64,000 bases of DNA from Zobellia roscoffensis (lineage in GTDB: Bacteria > Bacteroidota > Bacteroidia > Flavobacteriales > Flavobacteriaceae). This document shows positions 54,183 through 62,946 of this stretch, one piece after another (position 1 is the first letter of the stretch; each line of letters starts with the position of its first letter). The position numbers and the translations under genes are program-made. The DNA is taken from the NCBI RefSeq assembly GCF_015330165.1, contig NZ_JADDXT010000002.1, positions 4,738,024 to 4,802,023 of the forward strand. Direction: 5' to 3'. The notes under the pieces are model-generated. The model searched no databases and had not been told where the DNA came from. It was given only the letters and a program-made list of their open reading frames with translations.

Positions 54183-54770
54183 CTAAGGCAATAATAACTT
54201 GTGGACCGCTGCATATTGTAACAACAAAATGGTTTTTGCATCTTTGATTGCACCGGAAGCTATCATGCTCATAGCCACATCAAACGGATATTCCAAAACT
54301 TCAATGTTTTCGGTCTCATCTTCTGCACCTCCACCATCTCCTATTTTCATTTTTTCCTCATAGACCCCAACAAAAAAGTGAAGTATTTCAGTAACCGAAC
54401 CCGGTGACATATACGATTCAAAAACCTTTTGTACGTTTTCTATCTGATACCCTGTTTCTTCTTCCACTTCTTTACGAATACAATCCTCAGGGTTATCCCC
54501 ATCTAATAAGCCGGCACAGACCTCGATCATCATTCCATCACTATTTCCGTTTACATAGGTAGGCATACGAAATTGACGCGTGAGGACTACAGTTCCTTTT
54601 TTCTGATTGTACAATAAAATTGCCGCACCATTACCACGGTCATAGGCTTCTCGTTCTTGAGTTTCCCAAGAATCATCTTCCTTCTGGTACTCATATACGT
54701 ATTTGTTAAGCGTATACCAATTATCAGATAAGACCTCTTTTTTAATGTTCTTTATTTTACCGTTTTTCAC
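54183..54770 (-). CDS. Nudix hydrolase (NudK/ADP-ribose pyrophosphatase-like)
   Basis: A 195-residue Nudix protein. The Nudix box is GLLDGDNPEDCIRKEVEEET followed by GY, with Lys replacing the first Arg of REUxEE. The N-terminal strand YVYEYQKEDDSWETQEREAYD and VVLTRQFRMPTY match the NudK/GDP-mannose pyrophosphatase type. It hydrolyses a nucleoside-diphosphate sugar or ADP-ribose-like compound. The start is GTG at 54770; no in-frame ATG gives a full N-terminus. Confidence 0.88.
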   Translation of the reverse strand: MKNGKIKNIKKEVLSDNWYTLNKYVYEYQKEDDSWETQEREAYDRGNGAAILLYNQKKGTVVLTRQFRMPTYVNGNSDGMMIEVCAGLLDGDNPEDCIRKEVEEETGYQIENVQKVFESYMSPGSVTEILHFFVGVYEEKMKIGDGGGAEDETENIEVLEYPFDVAMSMIASGAIKDAKTILLLQYAAVHKLLLP

Positions 54771-54832
54771 TATAGAAGATTCGTTCGTAAATTTATATGG
54801 GCATAAAGCTAATAGTATTTAAGAGAATACTA

Positions 54833-55252
54833 TTATTGAGCTTCTTCCTTTTCTCCAAAAATACGACTAAGTGCCCTTTTTGAAATAGGTTTATCAAAAT
54901 AACCTTTTACTTCGGGATGTTGTGATGCCCGTTGCCTCTCTTTGGTACTTAAAAATGCAGAAAGAATGTAAACATGGGTGTTTTTGACATGTCCTGGCAT
55001 ATCCTCTAGTTTTTCTAAAAATTGCCATCCATCCATCTTAGGCATTACTAAATCTAAAAGTATAATATCTGGTAATTTGGAGTCACCCTCAACACTATCC
55101 GCCAAAACCTTAAGAGCAACTTCTGCACTATCAAAATCTATAACATTATAGGGTTTCCCCAACTGTACTATTCCGTAACGTGCTGCAAACAAAGACACAA
55201 GGTCATCATCTATAATCCAAACCGTCAGTGGGGTAACATTTTCAAATTCCAT
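54833..55252 (-). CDS. Single-domain response regulator
   Basis: A 139-residue REC-only protein. Acidic pocket IIDDDLVS, phospho-acceptor in DIILLDLVMPKMDGW, Thr/Ser in YILSAFLS and Lys in GYFDKPIS. No DNA-binding or output domain follows, so it probably acts through protein contacts or as a phosphate sink, in the style of CheY/Spo0F. No kinase gene adjoins it. Confidence 0.92.
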   Translation of the reverse strand: MEFENVTPLTVWIIDDDLVSLFAARYGIVQLGKPYNVIDFDSAEVALKVLADSVEGDSKLPDIILLDLVMPKMDGWQFLEKLEDMPGHVKNTHVYILSAFLSTKERQRASQHPEVKGYFDKPISKRALSRIFGEKEEAQ

Positions 55253-55349
55253 AGTGCCGCAAAATATAGTAAGAAAAATCCTTCAAATAAAGAAAAAATA
55301 ACTTAAATATATAATAAAAATATATAAAATATTCATTTTCTCTTCATTT

Positions 55350-56006
55350 TCATGCTACACTTACCGCTTTATTAAGATATCTTCTAAAAGGAAGCATTTT
55401 TCTGTACACATCAATAACTTTCCTGTCAAAATTATCCATAAACACTTCATTTGTAGAAAATTCGTGTGCAACAGCAAACGTTTTATTTCTTAAAAGTTCA
55501 ATATGCTGGTGCGTATTAGAAAAGCCTTTGGGTGCTTTTATAAGCTTAGAATCTTCATAAAGCCCTCCAAAAACTTTTTTGAACGATTTTCTGTCAATTA
55601 TTTTCTGAAGTTCGTCACCATCATAATCTATGGCATCACGTATGCTTTTTAATGTTGTAGAATCCGGACGCCAAAAACCACCTGCCATAATACATCTCTC
55701 AATACCTATTTCAACATAAAAATCACCTGTAAAGGGCCGTTTGTCCAACCCAGCCCCAAAATGGTCCTTATAAATTGGTTTATTTGGATGAAACATTAAA
55801 TTATTATTGATACGGTTTATTCCCTTTTTGCCCGGTGTATCATAGTATTCCTCATCTATACCGGCTAAGGTGACATTCATATGATCCAACCATTCTACAA
55901 ACTCACTACGTACCTCTTTGTACCATTTGCGATTCGCATCCATCCACTCTTTAGAGTTATTGGAATTGAGTGCTTTTAAAAATTCTATAAGGTTGTTGAA
56001 ATCCAT
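55350..56006 (-). CDS. DUF2461-family protein
   Basis: A 218-residue cytoplasmic protein. The DUF2461/TIGR02453 signature is FLKALNSNNSKEWMDANRKW, then RINNNLMFHPNKPIYKDHFGA and FYVEIGIERCIMAGGFWRPD (cited in part). The family is widespread in bacteria and fungi, with no firmly assigned function. It is the second gene after the response regulator on the same strand, 97 bp upstream, with no clear link. Confidence 0.85.
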   Translation of the reverse strand: MDFNNLIEFLKALNSNNSKEWMDANRKWYKEVRSEFVEWLDHMNVTLAGIDEEYYDTPGKKGINRINNNLMFHPNKPIYKDHFGAGLDKRPFTGDFYVEIGIERCIMAGGFWRPDSTTLKSIRDAIDYDGDELQKIIDRKSFKKVFGGLYEDSKLIKAPKGFSNTHQHIELLRNKTFAVAHEFSTNEVFMDNFDRKVIDVYRKMLPFRRYLNKAVSVA

Positions 56007-56068
56007 TTAAAAACTATCATCAATATGTACCCTATTGTACGTTATATAATTTGATATAGATGTTATTC

Positions 56069-56866
56069 TTAAAAGCGATTATCACCGCCAACAATATCAC
56101 CTAAAGTACCTAGAATACTACCCTCGCCTTTATCTTTACCTCCTCTGGGTATAGAAGCCAACACCCTTCCTGCAAGTCTACTGAATGGCAAGGACTGAAT
56201 ATAAACTGTTCCTGGCCCCCTAAGTGTAGCAAAGAATAGACCTTCGCCACCAAAAACCGTATTTTTTATACCTCCTACAAATTCAATATCATAATCTACG
56301 GTTTGGGAAAAACCAACAATACACCCCGTATCTACTTTGAGGACTTCACCAGCGGCAAGTTCCTTCTTCGCCAAAGTACCCCCCGCATGAACAAAGGCCA
56401 TACCATCACCTTCCAATTTCTGCATTATAAAGCCTTCACCTCCAAAAAGGCCTCGCCCTAGTTTCTTTGAAAATTCAATTCCAACGGATACTCCTTGAGC
56501 GGCGCATAAAAAAGCATCTTTTTGGCAAATGAACTTGCCCTGCTTTTCGGATAAATCTATAGGTAGAATTTTTCCTGGATAAGGCGAAGCAAAACTGACA
56601 AGCTTTTTCCCCTGTCCTATATTCAAAAATGCGGTCATAAACAGGCTTTCTCCTGTAAGAATTCTTTTTCCAGCGGAAAAAATCTTTCCCAAAACTCCTG
56701 TATCTTGGTTAGACCCATCACCAAATATGGTGTCCATTTTAATATCAGATTCCATCATCATAAAACTTCCGGCCTCGGCAACAACAGCCTCTTGCGGGTC
56801 TAGTTCTATTTCTACATACTGCATTTCTTCTCCAAAAATCTGATAATCTATTTCGTGTGCGTTCAT
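56069..56866 (-). CDS. AIM24/TIGR00266-family protein
   Basis: A 265-residue protein with Gly-rich beta-strand repeats. Features: MQYVEIELDPQEAVVAEAG, SFMMMESDIKMD, FASPYPGKILPI and FGGEGLFFATLRGPGTVYIQ. The TRAP/AIM24 fold is a trimeric beta-prism; in yeast the relative maintains mitochondrial inner membrane structure. In bacteria the role is unknown. Ends in a Gly-rich tail (GGDNRF). Monocistronic. Confidence 0.88.
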   Translation of the reverse strand: MNAHEIDYQIFGEEMQYVEIELDPQEAVVAEAGSFMMMESDIKMDTIFGDGSNQDTGVLGKIFSAGKRILTGESLFMTAFLNIGQGKKLVSFASPYPGKILPIDLSEKQGKFICQKDAFLCAAQGVSVGIEFSKKLGRGLFGGEGFIMQKLEGDGMAFVHAGGTLAKKELAAGEVLKVDTGCIVGFSQTVDYDIEFVGGIKNTVFGGEGLFFATLRGPGTVYIQSLPFSRLAGRVLASIPRGGKDKGEGSILGTLGDIVGGDNRF

Positions 56867-56940
56867 CTTTTTACGTTTTTTGTTGATGCTTGTTAGTTGA
56901 CTTCTAGTGTAGAAATGTTACAAGAATAATTAAAAAATTA

Positions 56941-57396
56941 CTATTTCTTCACCCGAACCGTCCACTCAAAATTAAAAGTAGACACCACTACTCCATCTTC
57001 GTTCACACCAACAGATTTCATCCAGAAAGCTTGCCCTTCTCCAGTAGCTATGGTTTTATCTATAGCCTCTTTTATAAGATGACCATCCTCACAAGTAAAG
57101 GTTATTTTTCCTGTTGCCTTTTTAGAAAAATTGGCATTGTTATTAGCCACAAGCATAGATATTTTCTTTCCGCTTTCTTTAATCTGAGTGATAACCATAG
57201 CGCCCGTACTCAACTCCGCGGCCATTCCTTGTACGGCCCAAAACATGCTTTTAAACGGATTTTGATTAAACCATTTGTGCTTTACTGTTACCACTGCCCT
57301 CTTTTCATCTATAGAACGTAAGCGTACGCCGCTCCACCATGCAGATGGTAATTTAAAGAATGTAAATGTGTTGAATTTGCCCGCAGATACTGCCAT
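56941..57396 (-). CDS. DUF4442-family hotdog-fold thioesterase-like protein
   Basis: A 151-residue protein. The pattern FFKLPSAWWSGVRLRSIDE, NPFKSMFWAVQGMAAELSTG and the C-terminal TFNFEWTVRVKK match DUF4442, a hotdog-fold group related to acyl-CoA thioesterases. No catalytic residue can be assigned with certainty. The gene is divergent from the DUF4870 gene and shares a promoter region with it. Confidence 0.82.
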   Translation of the reverse strand: MAVSAGKFNTFTFFKLPSAWWSGVRLRSIDEKRAVVTVKHKWFNQNPFKSMFWAVQGMAAELSTGAMVITQIKESGKKISMLVANNNANFSKKATGKITFTCEDGHLIKEAIDKTIATGEGQAFWMKSVGVNEDGVVVSTFNFEWTVRVKK

Positions 57397-57478
57397 TGTC
57401 TTATATATTTTCCTTAAATGTATTGAAATTTTTCGTTTTTACAATTGTTAATATAATGTTAATATTTAGTACTTTGTT

Positions 57479-57510
57479 TTGCATAGTACCTTCTTTTAGA
57501 CATATATTTG
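57479..57510 (+). promoter_or_regulatory. Candidate promoter for DUF4870 gene (TTG-N21-TATATTTG)
   Basis: A -33 TTG at 57479-57481 and a -7 element TATATTTG at 57503-57510 are 21 bases apart, inside the 17-23 range of the Bacteroidota consensus. The predicted start lies about 13 bp before the ATG at 57530. Best two-box match found in the window. Confidence 0.6.
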
Positions 57511-57529
57511 CATAAGAAATTACTAAGCC

Positions 57530-58009
57530 ATGGAAAGTACATTAACAAAACACGAGCGAAATTTAGCAGCTATGCTACATGCATCGGCCTTTTCAAAATT
57601 CATTATTCCCTTCGGGAATTTCATTATTCCGTTGGTCTTATGGTCTGCTAATAAAAAGGATTACGCTTTTGTAGATTACAACGGAAAACAGGTTTTGAAC
57701 TTTCAGATTAGCCTACTGCTCTACTCTATTGTTTTGGGGGCTATTAGTATACCATTATTTGTAGGTTTTTTTCCTGAACTATTGAATAGCAGTCTTTTTG
57801 GTTTTAACCATTTGAACGATTATAACAATTTGAATATCAACTTTAGTGATGTTTTTAGCTTTAGCTCTTGGTTGTTTCCATTAAGTATTGCGGGGCTTGC
57901 GCACGGAGCATTATTTATAGTAAACATTGTTTATACTATTCAAGCAGCCATTCGCACTAACGAGGGGCAAGAGTTTTCTTATCCTATTACTATAAAATTT
58001 TTAAAATAA
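57530..58009 (+). CDS. DUF4870-family membrane protein
   Basis: A 159-residue membrane protein with three to four helices (about 14-34, 55-80, 105-135) and the DUF4870 signature NLAAMLHASAFSKFIIPFGN and WSANKKDYAFVDYNGKQVLN (cited in part). Widely conserved, function unknown. The stop overlaps the following start in TAATG, so translation of the next gene is likely coupled. Confidence 0.85.
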   Translation: MESTLTKHERNLAAMLHASAFSKFIIPFGNFIIPLVLWSANKKDYAFVDYNGKQVLNFQISLLLYSIVLGAISIPLFVGFFPELLNSSLFGFNHLNDYNNLNINFSDVFSFSSWLFPLSIAGLAHGALFIVNIVYTIQAAIRTNEGQEFSYPITIKFLK

Positions 58010-58461
58010 TGAAATCCGCTACCCTCTTCATCTCAATAGTTTTCGTTTCAAGTTTTTTTGAAATGGCAGCACAAGTTACTAGTGAAGACCAATTAAAGGA
58101 AACCATTATTAAGTTAGATACTGAGTACTTTGAAGCTTATAATACTTGTGATATGGAAAAGCAGGCAGATATGTATGCCGAAGATTTAGAATTCTATCAT
58201 GACAAGGGAGGATTATCCACATCAAAACAAGATTTACTGGAAAGTTTGGAGAAAAATATTTGCGGAAAGGTAACAAGAGAATTAGTAGAAGGTAGTATTG
58301 AAGTTTACCCTATAAACGGGTTTGGCGCGGTAGAAATAGGTTTGCACAAATTTCACAACAATCAAGAACCCAATGCCATTTCAAAGCCTGGAAAATTTAT
58401 TATGATATGGCAAAAAACAGAATCTAATTGGAAAATCACGAGGGTCATCAGCCTTCATTAA
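58009..58461 (+). CDS. Secreted DUF4440/SnoaL-like protein
   Basis: A 150-residue exported protein with a signal peptide at residues 1-21 (ends MAAQV). The NTF2-like domain contains LDTEYFEAYNTCDMEKQADM and YAEDLEFYHDKGGLSTSKQD (cited in part), typical DUF4440 members that bind small molecules. It overlaps the DUF4870 stop by one base (TAATG). A second SnoaL-like domain occurs in the protein at 6016. Confidence 0.82.
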   Translation: MKSATLFISIVFVSSFFEMAAQVTSEDQLKETIIKLDTEYFEAYNTCDMEKQADMYAEDLEFYHDKGGLSTSKQDLLESLEKNICGKVTRELVEGSIEVYPINGFGAVEIGLHKFHNNQEPNAISKPGKFIMIWQKTESNWKITRVISLH

Positions 58462-58678
58462 TATAGAAACGGGTACTCATCACACCCTGGTCAAAAAGGA
58501 GTTTATTCATCAATCAAATTATTCCAGATTTGCAAAAGGGTCTCACTAATCACGGGGCAATAACCAATAACAAGCTTGGGGTAGTAAAAAAACGAACAAT
58601 CACTCTATGCAGCGTACCATTTACGAACAGACACGTTCCCCCAATTTAAAGGAACTGCATAAAAAGCAAAAGGAAATT

Positions 58679-59008
58679 ATGAATGTAGAAAATACAAAAG
58701 CACAAATGCGTAAGGGCGTTTTGGAGTACTGTATTCTGTCTATCCTAAACGGAAAAGACAAATATGCCTCTGAAATTCTCGGAACGCTAAAAGATGCGAA
58801 AATGCTTGTGGTAGAGGGTACTATTTACCCTTTATTAACCCGATTAAAAAATGCGGGATTACTTAGCTATCGCTGGGAAGAATCAACCTCTGGCCCCCCA
58901 AGAAAATATTACGCATTGACTGAAACCGGAAAACTTTTTCTAAAGGAACTGGACAGTACTTGGGACGAACTAAGAACAGCAACTAATTTGGTAACCAACA
59001 ATAAATAA
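58679..59008 (+). CDS. PadR-family transcriptional regulator
   Basis: A 109-residue regulator. The start at 58679 (MNVENTKAQMRKGVLEYC) matches the family N-terminus; a longer frame from 58607 adds 24 unrelated residues. The winged-helix region is GTIYPLLTRLKNAGLLSYRW with the conserved basic tail GPPRKYYALTETGK. It is the first gene of the PadR/PspC/head-GIN operon and probably controls this operon in response to membrane or phenolic stress. Confidence 0.92.
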   Translation: MNVENTKAQMRKGVLEYCILSILNGKDKYASEILGTLKDAKMLVVEGTIYPLLTRLKNAGLLSYRWEESTSGPPRKYYALTETGKLFLKELDSTWDELRTATNLVTNNK

Positions 59009-59062
59009 CCTAAAAAACTACCTGTAACCTTATTAAGTGATTACAGAACAAAAACAACTAAA

Positions 59063-60910
59063 ATGAACAAAACTATAAATATTAATCTAGCGAATATGCT
59101 CTTCCATATGGATGAAGATGCATATAACAAAATGCAGCGCTACCTAGAGTCCGTAAAGCGCTCTTTTGCCAACACACCCGGTAGCGATGAGATACTGGCA
59201 GATATTGAGGCGCGTATTGCAGAACTGTTCCATGAAAAACTGGACAATGAACGCCAGGTCATTACCCAAAAACAGGTAGACGAAGTCATTGCTATTATGG
59301 GTCAGCCAGAAGATTATATGGTGGATGAGGATATTTTTGAAGATGAGCCAAATACTCAAAAGAACTATTCCGAACCTAGAAAATCCAAAAAGCTATACCG
59401 GGATACGGAACACAAATATGTTGCCGGGGTGTCTTCTGGTTTAGCGCACTACTTTAATATAGACCCTCTTTGGGTACGTTTGGTCTGGATTCTTTTGACC
59501 ATTGGTTCTTCGGGTGGATTCATTTTAATCTACGGCCTACTTTGGTTATTGATACCTGAAGCCGTTACTACGTCGCAAAAATTGGATATGCGGGGGGAGG
59601 ACATCAACATCAGCAATATAGAACGCAAGGTCAAGGAAGGCTTTGATGATGTTGCCCAAAAAATTAAGAGCGTCAATTATGAAGGTGTAGGTAACAAGGT
59701 TAAAAGTGGCGGTAAGTCATTTTTTGACACCTTGGGAGATATTATCATGTTTTTCTTCAAAATCTTTGGAAAATTTATTGGTATTCTCTTGATTATTATA
59801 GGTGCTGCTACCATTATTGGTCTCTTTATAGGGATGATTACCGTAGGAATTGCAGATATGGTTCATGTACCTGGTATTAATATGTACCATATTGTAGATG
59901 CCAGTGATATGTCTATTTGGTTGATTTCCCTACTTGGATTTTTTGCCATTGGGATTCCGTTTTTCTTCCTTCTTTATTTAGGACTGAAAATCTTGGTCAA
60001 CAACCTTAAATCTATTGGAAGTATTGCTAAATTCTCATTATTAGGCCTTTGGCTGATTTCTATAATACTATTGATTGTCTTTGGGATAAAACAAGCTTCT
60101 GCTCGGGCATTTTCTGAATCTACTGTAACTACTGAGAATATTCATTTCCCAACCACGGTAGATACCTTAGAAATCAACTTGGAATCCTATAACCGAAAGT
60201 TCCGTAACAAGCGTAAAGTTGAAATGGGCAACGGAGTTACGATTAGCAGAAACGAATCTGGTGAAGAGGTACTGGTGTTAGACGAGGTAAGTTTCTATCT
60301 AGAAAAATCAAAAGATACAATCACTAGAATAGAGATTATAAAAGAATCCGATGGTTCATCCTTTGAGGAAGCAGAAAAATTTGCCGAAGCTATTAACTAT
60401 AGTTACAAGGTTGAAAACAACACCTTGCATCTGCAAGACTTTTTGACAACTGCTAGAAAGAATAAAATGATGAACCAAGAGGTTCGGATAAACCTCTACA
60501 TTCCCGAGGGTACCGTCTTAAACTATGTAAATGATAGTGATTATAGATGCTGGCGCTTCCATATTCAAAACGATAGAAATCTAGATGCTTGCGATATAAG
60601 CGATTATACCTGGAAAATGGGTTCTGACGGAGAATTAAAATGTCTAGAGTGTCCTGATTTAGTTGACGAGAACGATGATGATTTTGAAAATGACAATAAC
60701 GGAAGAAACAAAATCAAAATTAACGAAGACGGAATTGATATTGATATTCAAGATGACGGTGAATCCTTTAAAATGAAAATAGGTGAAGATGGGATTCAAA
60801 TAAACGCAGACGAACGCAGCGCTGATAGTAAAAACCGAATAAATATTGATGAAAATGGTATAGATATCGATGTTGACGACAACCGTTCAAAACGAGAAGA
60901 TACCATATAA
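59063..60910 (+). CDS. PspC-domain membrane protein with acidic C-terminal repeats
   Basis: A 615-residue protein. An N-terminal helical section (about 1-100, DEDAYNKMQRYLESVKRSFA) is followed by a PspC domain (KLYRDTEHKYVAGVSSGLAH, LWVRLVWILLTIGSSGGFIL) at about 110-175. Three to four further membrane helices lie at about 225-350. From about 370 onward a large soluble region contains WRFHIQNDRNLDACD. The tail has at least three acidic repeats with NEDGIDIDIQDD, GEDGIQINADE and DENGIDIDVDD. PspC-containing proteins of this build are found after PadR regulators in Bacteroidota and are envelope-stress components. Confidence 0.88.
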   Translation: MNKTININLANMLFHMDEDAYNKMQRYLESVKRSFANTPGSDEILADIEARIAELFHEKLDNERQVITQKQVDEVIAIMGQPEDYMVDEDIFEDEPNTQKNYSEPRKSKKLYRDTEHKYVAGVSSGLAHYFNIDPLWVRLVWILLTIGSSGGFILIYGLLWLLIPEAVTTSQKLDMRGEDINISNIERKVKEGFDDVAQKIKSVNYEGVGNKVKSGGKSFFDTLGDIIMFFFKIFGKFIGILLIIIGAATIIGLFIGMITVGIADMVHVPGINMYHIVDASDMSIWLISLLGFFAIGIPFFFLLYLGLKILVNNLKSIGSIAKFSLLGLWLISIILLIVFGIKQASARAFSESTVTTENIHFPTTVDTLEINLESYNRKFRNKRKVEMGNGVTISRNESGEEVLVLDEVSFYLEKSKDTITRIEIIKESDGSSFEEAEKFAEAINYSYKVENNTLHLQDFLTTARKNKMMNQEVRINLYIPEGTVLNYVNDSDYRCWRFHIQNDRNLDACDISDYTWKMGSDGELKCLECPDLVDENDDDFENDNNGRNKIKINEDGIDIDIQDDGESFKMKIGEDGIQINADERSADSKNRINIDENGIDIDVDDNRSKREDTI

Positions 60911-61037
60911 TTCAAATCATTTTCAATACGTATTGCCCGTGTAATCAATTCAGTACCAAAATATGACGTTTGGGTCTGAAAATCTGGCGAGAAAACAACT
61001 AATAGCGCAATTTTACATCAATCAAAAAACAACAATC

Positions 61038-61769
61038 ATGACAACATTAATTCGCATTGCAATAGCATTTTTAGTAGCATTATTTTTATCCTCCTGTGGT
61101 TTTGACATTAATATTGGTGACTTTGGTAACGGTGAGAAAGGCAACGGAACTGTAGTTACGGACAATAGAGAAGTTACAGACCAATTTACAGAAGTATCCG
61201 CTTCTGAAGGCCTATCCGTTTATGTAACCCAATCAAATGAATTTAATATAAAAGTTGAGGCAGATGAGAATATCATAGACCTTATCGCCACAGATATTAA
61301 AAACGGAAAGTTGCGTATTCATGCCACCAAAAATATAGGTGACGCCACCAAGAAAATTTATGTTTCCCTTCCTGTTATTTCAGATTTAAGAGCTTCAAGC
61401 GGTTCACATTTAAATGTTGAAAATACTATTGAAAGTGATTATCTTGAGTTAGACGGTAGTAGCGGAGGCCAAATTAACGTTGATGTTGTTGCAGATGTCA
61501 TTGACATAGATGTAAGCAGTGGTGCCGGTATAAATATATCCGGACAAGCCATCCGTGGAAATATAGACGCCAGTAGCGGTGGAAATATTAATGCAAAAAC
61601 GCTTTCTCTTAAAACTTGTACAGCAGATGCCAGCAGTGGCGGGAACGTAAAAGTTCTTGTTTCGGAAAATCTTGAGGCAGGTGCCAGTAGTGGTGGTAAT
61701 GTTGCCTATTCCGGTAACGCTACGGTAAAAACTAAAAAATCCGTTTCGGGTAACGTTCACAAATATTAA
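61038..61769 (+). CDS. Head-GIN-domain (DUF2807) lipoprotein
   Basis: A 243-residue lipoprotein (Cys20 in ALFLSSC); the start at 61038 was chosen over an upstream frame beginning at 60963. The DUF2807 domain is a right-handed beta-helix with repeating SSGG turns: DASSGGNIN, DASSGGNVK, GASSGGNVA and LRASSGSHLN. These proteins are thought to bind or scaffold at the outer membrane. It is the third gene of the operon after the PadR and PspC genes, 127 bp from the PspC gene. Confidence 0.9.
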   Translation: MTTLIRIAIAFLVALFLSSCGFDINIGDFGNGEKGNGTVVTDNREVTDQFTEVSASEGLSVYVTQSNEFNIKVEADENIIDLIATDIKNGKLRIHATKNIGDATKKIYVSLPVISDLRASSGSHLNVENTIESDYLELDGSSGGQINVDVVADVIDIDVSSGAGINISGQAIRGNIDASSGGNINAKTLSLKTCTADASSGGNVKVLVSENLEAGASSGGNVAYSGNATVKTKKSVSGNVHKY

Positions 61770-61932
61770 AATCAAAAAAACGAACAATCCTAAATACAAG
61801 TTGTCGAATTTTCGGCAGCTTGTTTTTGGTTTAAATAGATATTAGTGTTAATCTTTTCTCCTTTCGAAAAAAATGAGGAGAGATGAGCTCAAACCCTTAT
61901 TCTCTTTTTATATTAGTAGAAAGAATTGGAAC

Positions 61933-62946
61933 ATGCAGTTAGATTTAAAAAAATATGTTTTAGCCCTAAAACATACCTTTAGTATTAGTCGTGAATCCCA
62001 CGATTTTCAAGATACGCTTATTGTTAGTCTTTCTTTGGATGGACAAACAGGATATGGAGAAACCACATCAAACCCTTATTATAAAATTACAGTTGAATCT
62101 TTAACCGCTGAAATTGAAAAAATAAGGAGTGAAATTGAAGCGTTTCACATAGACCATCCTGAAAAATTCCATGCTTTTTTAACGACCAAAAACTTATCTA
62201 ATTTTGCCATTTGTGCATTGGATCTTGCCGCTTGGGACCTTTATGGAAAACTCAACAAAAAACCGCTTTACGATATTTGGCGTACCGGCAACACTTCTTA
62301 TCCTATAACCAATTACACTATAGGCATTGCTCCCATTGAAAAAATGGTAGAGAAAATGAAAGAAATGCCATGGCCCATCTATAAAATAAAATTGGGCACT
62401 GAAAATGATGTTGCTATAGTAAGAGAACTCCGTGAGCATACAGATTCTATTTTTAGAATAGACGCCAATTGTGCATGGTCTGCCGAAGAAACTATTGCCA
62501 ACGCTCCTTTACTAAAAGAATTGGGTGTTGAGTTTTTAGAGCAACCGCTTAAAGCCGATAATTGGGAGGGAATGGAAAAAGTGATGCATCATAGTGTACT
62601 TCCCGTAATTGCAGATGAGAGTTGTATTGTAGAAAGTGATGTTCAAAAGTGTGCATTGCACTATAGTGGTATTAATATTAAACTAACAAAATGTGGAGGC
62701 ATTACTCCTGCCCTACGCATGATTGCCGAAGCCAAAGAAATGGGAATTAAAGTAATGATAGGTTGTATGACAGAATCTACCGTTGGTATTTCTGCCATAG
62801 CGCAATTGGTACCTCAATTGGATTATGTTGATATGGATGGCCCCCTATTACTAAAAAATGATATTGCAGATGGTGTGAAAATACTAGCGGACGGAAAACT
62901 CATTTTTCCAAAACTGAATGGAACCGGAGTAAGCCTAAGGTCATGA
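61933..62946 (+). CDS. Dipeptide epimerase (L-Ala-D/L-Glu-epimerase-like, enolase superfamily)
   Basis: A 337-residue enolase-superfamily enzyme. Start at 61933 (MQLDLKKYVLALKHTFSISR) selected to match family length. The catalytic Lys motif is IYKIKLG, the metal-ligand positions are FRIDANCAW, FLEQPLK and IADESC, and the second Lys is INIKLTKCGG. It should epimerise dipeptides such as L-Ala-D-Glu, a step in peptidoglycan-peptide recycling. The stop overlaps the next start by 4 bp (ATGA), so both genes are translationally coupled. Confidence 0.9.
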   Translation: MQLDLKKYVLALKHTFSISRESHDFQDTLIVSLSLDGQTGYGETTSNPYYKITVESLTAEIEKIRSEIEAFHIDHPEKFHAFLTTKNLSNFAICALDLAAWDLYGKLNKKPLYDIWRTGNTSYPITNYTIGIAPIEKMVEKMKEMPWPIYKIKLGTENDVAIVRELREHTDSIFRIDANCAWSAEETIANAPLLKELGVEFLEQPLKADNWEGMEKVMHHSVLPVIADESCIVESDVQKCALHYSGINIKLTKCGGITPALRMIAEAKEMGIKVMIGCMTESTVGISAIAQLVPQLDYVDMDGPLLLKNDIADGVKILADGKLIFPKLNGTGVSLRS

